From the NCBI GenBank assembly GCA_947086895.1, contig CAMUAR010000026.1:1-48990 (forward strand): DNA of 48,990 nucleotides, read 5' to 3'. The stretch is from an uncultured Lachnospiraceae bacterium (lineage in GTDB: Bacteria > Bacillota > Clostridia > Lachnospirales > Lachnospiraceae). Below, piece after piece: positions 44,713 to 48,990 of the stretch. The notes beneath the pieces were generated by a model, which saw nothing but the letters and a program-made list of their open reading frames with translations, made no database searches and had not been told where the DNA came from. The stretch's first letter is position 1. Every line of letters begins with the position of its first letter. A program made the position numbers and the translations under genes.

Positions 44713-45089
44713 TATTCTTCTTTTCCTTTCTCCAATAATTTTTTCAATTCTTTATATTCTTCATCCGTCAATAAATCACCGGAAATCAGATTTGAGACAA
44801 GTTCTTTTACATTTCCTTCATAAACTTTATCTAAAAAATTTTTTGTCTGCGTCGTCTGATATTCTGTCTCAGAAACAAGCGCAGTATATTCGTTGCGCCG
44901 TCCGATTCTCTTTGCTTTTAAAAATTCCTTGTTCATTAACCTTGATAAAAGAACAATCAATGTATTTTTTTGACAAGGTTTTCCCCTAGCTGCCAGCTCC
45001 TCCATAATATACGGAAACAATGTTACTTCCTGCGGGTTTTCCCAGATAATTTTCATAATTTCAAGTTCAGAATCCGAAATCTGCTGCAT
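44712..45089 (-). CDS. BlaI/MecI-family repressor
   Basis: Winged-helix repressor of 125 residues, standard length. 'SDSELEIMKIIWENPQEVTL' is the family opening, and 'KNTLIVLLSRLMNKEFLKAK' is the recognition helix and wing. The C-terminal helices form the dimer part and include the likely cleavage region. It is co-transcribed with, and overlaps by one base, the M56 sensor. Two copies of ATAACA-n3-TGTTAT on its promoter make autorepression likely. The TACA/TGTA core typical of BlaI operators is replaced here by AACA/TGTT. Confidence 0.9.
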   Translation of the reverse strand: MQQISDSELEIMKIIWENPQEVTLFPYIMEELAARGKPCQKNTLIVLLSRLMNKEFLKAKRIGRRNEYTALVSETEYQTTQTKNFLDKVYEGNVKELVSNLISGDLLTDEEYKELKKLLEKGKEE

Positions 45090-45175
45090 TTTAAATCCCC
45101 TTTCTTTACAACAAAAAACTTTAATTTGCCGCCTGCCATTCCATTTTACAAGAACATCCAGCTTTTATATAATGT

Positions 45176-45227
45176 ATAACACGTTGTTATCTTTTATAGA
45201 ATAACATGTTGTTATACTTTTTGTCAA
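45176..45227 (-). promoter_or_regulatory. Promoter of the blaI-like operon with twin operators
   Basis: Minus-strand TTGACA (45222-45227), an 18-base spacer and TATTCT (45198-45203). Two 15-bp dyads, ATAACATGTTGTTAT (45201-45215) and ATAACACGTTGTTAT (45176-45190), are 25 bases apart: the first lies between the promoter boxes and the second at the start of transcription. Confidence 0.75.
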
Positions 45228-45244
45228 GATATTATTGCAAAAAG

Positions 45245-45280
45245 AAAAGGCAGACGCTTTGAGGGGAGCGTCTGCCTTTT
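45245..45280. terminator. Bidirectional terminator of the GH2 gene
   Basis: 14-bp stem AAAAGGCAGACGCT/AGCGTCTGCCTTTT, 8-base loop, T-rich on both sides. It lies downstream of the GH2 gene on the minus strand. Confidence 0.8.
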
Positions 45281-45366
45281 TGAGTTGTAAGCATGGTGCG
45301 TTTTATTGAATCTGTATCCATTCTAATGTTGTAAGAGCAATGAAACCGGCAGCTTTTAAAATTTTC

Positions 45367-48300
45367 TTATGCAAAAACAAACCGAAATGCTTTAAAGTCA
45401 AAATCGCTTCCCGGCAGAAATGCAAACGAGACATTGCACTTTCCTTCGATTCCACTCAACACAAACGTGCGGGATCGATAGTCCTCCGCTTTCTCAAATT
45501 CCGCCAAAACTCTTGTTTTGGTATCTCCGTCAAAAATAATATGAATGCTGTTGTGCGGCAGTTTTGACCGCCCGGTAATCTCAATTTTTACCGGCATTTC
45601 TTTTGTAAAATCAAATTCACCGAAATTCAGCATAACATTATTGCCTATTCCTGTAACCGCATCCTCCTCGCGCGCAAATTTATCCCCATAGATACTTTCG
45701 GCATCCAGCGCGCATATTTCTGACAGCTCCCTCTGGGGCTTTTTAAAAATAAACCCTTGTACCTGGAAGCCATCCCCAGATTCCATAACAATGGTATGTA
45801 TTCCTTTTAATACCTTTGTCAGCTGGAATGTGTTTGGAATGTAAGTCAGCCATTGCGGCTGTTCATGATATATAAAATCTCCGATCAGCTCACCGCCCTG
45901 ACCTGGAATTCCATCGTAAAAACGCAGCTTCACCGGAGTTGTGCAATTTGCAAAAATCGGCACTGTGACTGTATCGCTTCCATCTTTGCCAAAATCGACA
46001 TTCTCAAAACCAAACCAGCTATTCCCATAAGAAAAACTTGCCCCGCGCTCAATCCCGTTGCCTATATTTCCGCTCTGTACAGTGAACAAACCTCCTGTAA
46101 CAAACTTATAAGGATCAAATACCGCCGCGCCGACACCGTCGCCTTTTAACGGCAGCACGGAGATTATATGGTATTTGTCTGTTCCATTTTTGCAGAGCGC
46201 GCGAAGATAAAATTCCCCGTCGCCGTTGCATTTTACTTTGACCTGTCCATCTTTGCAAGATACGATTTCTGCAAGATTTGAGCGAATTCCAAGAACGGTT
46301 GTAATTCGGTATTCCATCTCCTTGGCATAAGAGGCATTTTCCGGGCTTACTTTCACCTGGAATACAGCTTCTTTTTGATCTGCTGTAAATATTCTGGTTC
46401 CGCCTGCAAAGGAAATCTTTCGCACTGGAATATCGTTTTCCTCCTCCGGGCATTCCGCAGGTCTGTGAGTATTTTCCTCCAGCGCAGAAATCCCAGCCTC
46501 AATCTCAGCTTTTACCGCGTGCAGCACAAGACTGCTCTCTGGAATCCCCGGTGAAGAAACTTTGACTGTCGCATCTCCCTCTTCTGTTTTTGCGGCAATA
46601 ATTGCAAGAAGTTTTCCAGAAAACAGCCTTCTTGAAGTACCTTTATACTGTTCATAGTCCGTGGAATCGCCGTTGTCAAGCCCCACAAGCCGCCCTGCAC
46701 CTGATACAGTGACAAACACACGGTTGTTGGCGTTTGCGACAAATGTATCATCTTTATCCAAAGCAGAAATCTCAACAAAAACCAAATCGGTTCCGTTGGC
46801 GGCAAATTCGTTTTTATCTGCAAGAAGCTCAAGCTTTGCTGTATCCCCAAAAGAACGTTTGCTGTCGCGCGCAATTTCTTTTCCGTCTTCATCATAAGCG
46901 ACAGCGACAAGTTCCCCTGGCTTGTATTCCAAGATTGTATCCAATGTAAGCTTTGTTCCATGGAGATGGTCAATCTCCTGTTCGGCAACTTTTTCTCCCT
47001 CGAAAAAAAGTACTGCCTTCGGTGCGTTCGTTGTGACGCGCACATCAATCTTCTGCCCTTCAAGAAAATCCCAGTGCGGAAAAATATGAATAAACGGAGA
47101 TTTTTTATAGTCCGTCCACTCCGCGCGGAAAATATAAGCGCTGTCCTTTGCAAAACCCGCTGTGTCAATCTGCCCAAAATAACTGTTTTTTGTAGTGTAA
47201 GGAGTAGGCTCGCCGATATAATCAAACCCTGTCCAGATAAACTGACCCGCGCAGAATTCAGCGTCCCTGTCCGGGATAATACATGCTTCGGTATTTTTTG
47301 CCGCCCATCCTGTCGTGCTGTTGCCAAGAGAAGAACACTGTTCATCATCGTCCGCGAGAACCGACTGCGAGAGCGGAAAATGATAAATTCCCCTGCTCTG
47401 CACCACGGAGGAAGTCTCGCTGCCATAAATCATCCAGTCCGGGTGTTTTTTATGATGCTCGTCGTAAAGCCGCTCTGCATAATTATAACCCGCCAGTTTT
47501 ACAATATCTGCGCACTTTTGTGCATTTTCCCACTGCATATAGTTGGAACCAATGGTAATATAACCGTTTGCCCGCGGATCATGCTCGCGCACAAGCCCCA
47601 CAAGCATCGAGGCAATTTCCTGCCCGCGTTCATCTGCGTGGGTATCATAAATTTCATTTCCAATGCTCCAGCCAATCAAACTTGGATGATTGCGGTCGCG
47701 GCGAACCCAGGAAGCCACATCTCTTGTAATCCATTCGCCAAAGAAACGCGCATAATCATACTCTGTCTTACTTTTCTCCCACATATCAAAACCTTCGGAA
47801 AGTATTAAAAAGCCCATTTCATCCGCCAGTTCCATCCATTCAACCGCCGGCATATTATGGCTTGTCCGAATTGCGTTTATTCCAATTTCCCGAAGTTTAT
47901 TTAATTTGCGGCAAATCGCAGCGCGGTTTACTGCGGCACCCAGCGCGCCAAGATCATGATGCTCACAGCAGCCATGCAGTTTAACATGTCTGCCATTTAA
48001 GAAAAATCCATGATCTGTTGTAAATTCTGCTGTTCGGAATCCAAATTTGCATTCCTCCCGATCCACTACATTGCCATTTCTTAACAATTCACATACACAA
48101 GTGTATAATTTAGGATTATTGATATCCCACAAAACAGGATTCTCGATCTTTAATGTATCTGTGTTTACCGAATAAGCACAGCCGCTTCTTCGAATCATAC
48201 CTGGCATTCTGCTTTTATGAAATGCACAGCAAAGCGACTCCACACTTGCAATTTCTCTATCTCCATCCATGACCGTGCGCCGAATGGATAATTCTCCGAC

Positions 48301-48819
48301 GAAAACATCCTCCGGTCGTTCCGCTTCCACAGTAATTACTGCTGTCCCATCCATCCCCGCGCTGATATAAATACCGTCGCTTACGATATGACAGTCCTGA
48401 TACTCCACAAGCCATACGCGCCGATAAATACCTGCGCCGGAATACCAGCGGGAATTTGGACTCCGATAATCCACGCGCACCGAAATCTCATTTTCCCCAT
48501 CCAAAAGCAGATTTGTAATATTGTATTCAAACGTGGAATACCCGTACTTCCACTCGCCCGCAAGCGCGCCGTTGACATAAACTTTACTGTCCATATAAAC
48601 GCCCTCAAACCGAATGGCAACCTGCTTTCCCGGAATCTTTTTTATCTCAAGTTTTCTTCGGTACCATCCAGTCGAAGTTTCATATAAATCACGGGTATTA
48701 TAAATCAGCCAATCATGCGGAAGATCCACCTGCTTCCATTCCAAAGCGTTCTGATATTCTGTTCCAATCGGATTTTTTGAAAATTCCCAACAATCGCAAA
48801 TCAATTTTTTTAAAGCCAT
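45367..48819 (-). CDS. Glycoside hydrolase family 2 enzyme (beta-galactosidase-like) with extra C-terminal modules
   Basis: Large hydrolase of 1150 residues, start at 48819 (AGAGG upstream; eight in-frame codons precede). The sugar-binding jelly-roll domain (about 1-145) includes 'WKQVDLPHDW' and 'GVYMDSKVYVNG'. The Ig-like domain follows, then the TIM barrel with the acid/base E389 in 'WSIGNEI' and the nucleophile E468 in 'IYGSETSS'. After a DUF4982-like domain the tail (about 800-1150) contains a carbohydrate-binding-module-like beta sandwich and a second one. No signal peptide is seen, so it is probably intracellular and acts on imported oligosaccharides. The exact sugar (galactose, glucuronic acid or other) cannot be decided by eye. 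It is monocistronic. Confidence 0.88.
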   Translation of the reverse strand: MALKKLICDCWEFSKNPIGTEYQNALEWKQVDLPHDWLIYNTRDLYETSTGWYRRKLEIKKIPGKQVAIRFEGVYMDSKVYVNGALAGEWKYGYSTFEYNITNLLLDGENEISVRVDYRSPNSRWYSGAGIYRRVWLVEYQDCHIVSDGIYISAGMDGTAVITVEAERPEDVFVGELSIRRTVMDGDREIASVESLCCAFHKSRMPGMIRRSGCAYSVNTDTLKIENPVLWDINNPKLYTCVCELLRNGNVVDREECKFGFRTAEFTTDHGFFLNGRHVKLHGCCEHHDLGALGAAVNRAAICRKLNKLREIGINAIRTSHNMPAVEWMELADEMGFLILSEGFDMWEKSKTEYDYARFFGEWITRDVASWVRRDRNHPSLIGWSIGNEIYDTHADERGQEIASMLVGLVREHDPRANGYITIGSNYMQWENAQKCADIVKLAGYNYAERLYDEHHKKHPDWMIYGSETSSVVQSRGIYHFPLSQSVLADDDEQCSSLGNSTTGWAAKNTEACIIPDRDAEFCAGQFIWTGFDYIGEPTPYTTKNSYFGQIDTAGFAKDSAYIFRAEWTDYKKSPFIHIFPHWDFLEGQKIDVRVTTNAPKAVLFFEGEKVAEQEIDHLHGTKLTLDTILEYKPGELVAVAYDEDGKEIARDSKRSFGDTAKLELLADKNEFAANGTDLVFVEISALDKDDTFVANANNRVFVTVSGAGRLVGLDNGDSTDYEQYKGTSRRLFSGKLLAIIAAKTEEGDATVKVSSPGIPESSLVLHAVKAEIEAGISALEENTHRPAECPEEENDIPVRKISFAGGTRIFTADQKEAVFQVKVSPENASYAKEMEYRITTVLGIRSNLAEIVSCKDGQVKVKCNGDGEFYLRALCKNGTDKYHIISVLPLKGDGVGAAVFDPYKFVTGGLFTVQSGNIGNGIERGASFSYGNSWFGFENVDFGKDGSDTVTVPIFANCTTPVKLRFYDGIPGQGGELIGDFIYHEQPQWLTYIPNTFQLTKVLKGIHTIVMESGDGFQVQGFIFKKPQRELSEICALDAESIYGDKFAREEDAVTGIGNNVMLNFGEFDFTKEMPVKIEITGRSKLPHNSIHIIFDGDTKTRVLAEFEKAEDYRSRTFVLSGIEGKCNVSFAFLPGSDFDFKAFRFVFA

Positions 48820-48843
48820 AGTTCCTCTCATTCCGCCGCGCAA

Positions 48844-48898
48844 ATTTCAATGATTTATTATTAATTTTGAAAAATATCGTATTTGTTTGATGTTTCAG
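48844..48898. other. Short gap between GH2 and the element end
   Basis: AT-rich, probably holds the GH2 promoter; nothing definite. Confidence 0.3.
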
Positions 48899-48990
48899 TG
48901 ACATACTCCCACCGCCTATGCCATGCATAGAGGCAGGGGCTTCTCGTTCGAGGAATCCATTGATTACAGCATAAGCGAGCGAACCCCGTG
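48899..48990 (-). mobile_element. Right end (and possible omega-RNA) of an IS200/IS605-type element
   Basis: The minus strand from the window edge runs through a GC-rich stretch and ends in AAGCCCCTGCC, TCTATGCATGGCATAG and GCGGTGGGAGTATGTCAC. The imperfect hairpin at about 48907-48940 matches the subterminal hairpins of IS200/IS605 ends seen in Lachnospiraceae. TnpB would be encoded on the minus strand beyond 48990, and this region would be the 3' part of its guide RNA. Most of the element is outside the window, so this is a pattern match only. Confidence 0.65.

Noticed and set aside
46512..47808. Long frames on both strands within the GH2 gene (304 and 282 codons)
   Set aside because: The GH2 frame has full family similarity over this stretch, including catalytic residues.
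1..48990. tRNA, rRNA and CRISPR arrays
   Set aside because: Both strands were scanned by eye for cloverleaf ends, rRNA motifs and spaced repeats; none was found. A covariance search would be more sensitive.

Overview
The window looks like a chromosomal segment of a spore-forming, anaerobic, polysaccharide-degrading Clostridia species, most probably Lachnospiraceae. The signs are a low to moderate GC content, strong AGGAGG-type ribosome binding sites and sigma-A promoters, SpoVT, a reverse rubrerythrin with PerR, a PD-(D/E)XK/DinG-like helicase, a GH5-CBM3 endoglucanase, a large GH2 enzyme and a DUF4358 lipoprotein. No rRNA or tRNA gene and no CRISPR array was recognised.

Layout. 1-2.9 kb is a very AT-rich stretch with a BspA-like leucine-rich-repeat surface protein and a PH-domain membrane protein. 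3.0-4.4 kb holds reverse rubrerythrin and PerR, each behind a promoter with the same 13-bp palindrome. 4.9-6.6 kb is a cold-shock-type DEAD-box helicase with a structured leader. 6.9-10.6 kb is the dTDP-L-rhamnose pathway (rfbA, B, C, D). 10.8-13.5 kb is a fused nuclease-like/helicase protein. 14.0-14.6 kb is spoVT. 14.8-22.3 kb is an accessory zone: an XRE/DUF3169/small membrane protein operon, a tyrosine integrase, a GNAT enzyme, an XRE regulator and a ZnDPC-tyrosine phosphatase fusion. 22.3-27.5 kb is the str operon (rpsL, rpsG, fusA, tuf). 27.7-32.1 kb holds an uncharacterised coiled protein, two decayed small genes and an ABC exporter. 32.5-37.0 kb holds GH5-CBM3, the primary sigma factor rpoD and plsC. 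37.2-39.8 kb is an AlgJ/AlgI-like O-acetylation pair. 39.9-42.1 kb is an ECF sigma/membrane protein pair and a DUF4358 lipoprotein. 42.5-45.2 kb is a BlaI/BlaR1-type pair whose sensor carries eight Asp/Trp repeats. 45.4-48.8 kb is GH2. The right edge enters the hairpin end of an IS200/IS605-type element.

How the genes fit together. Oxidative stress defence (PerR and rubrerythrin) is tied together by matching operators. The rhamnose genes and the MBOAT/DHHW pair both serve the cell surface, making a rhamnose donor and O-acetylating a surface polymer. The two glycoside hydrolases point to plant polysaccharide use. The zone beside tuf looks like an insertion hotspot: besides the real tuf 3' end and its terminator, two decayed copies of the same 3' end plus terminator flank the accessory genes, and a tyrosine integrase lies next to the outermost copy.

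The observations most worth following are the three tuf 3' ends, a two-copy structured intergenic repeat with a compensatory base change, the Asp/Trp repeat in the BlaR1-like sensor, and the two unusual fusion proteins. All function names are family assignments made by eye from sequence; no database search was run.
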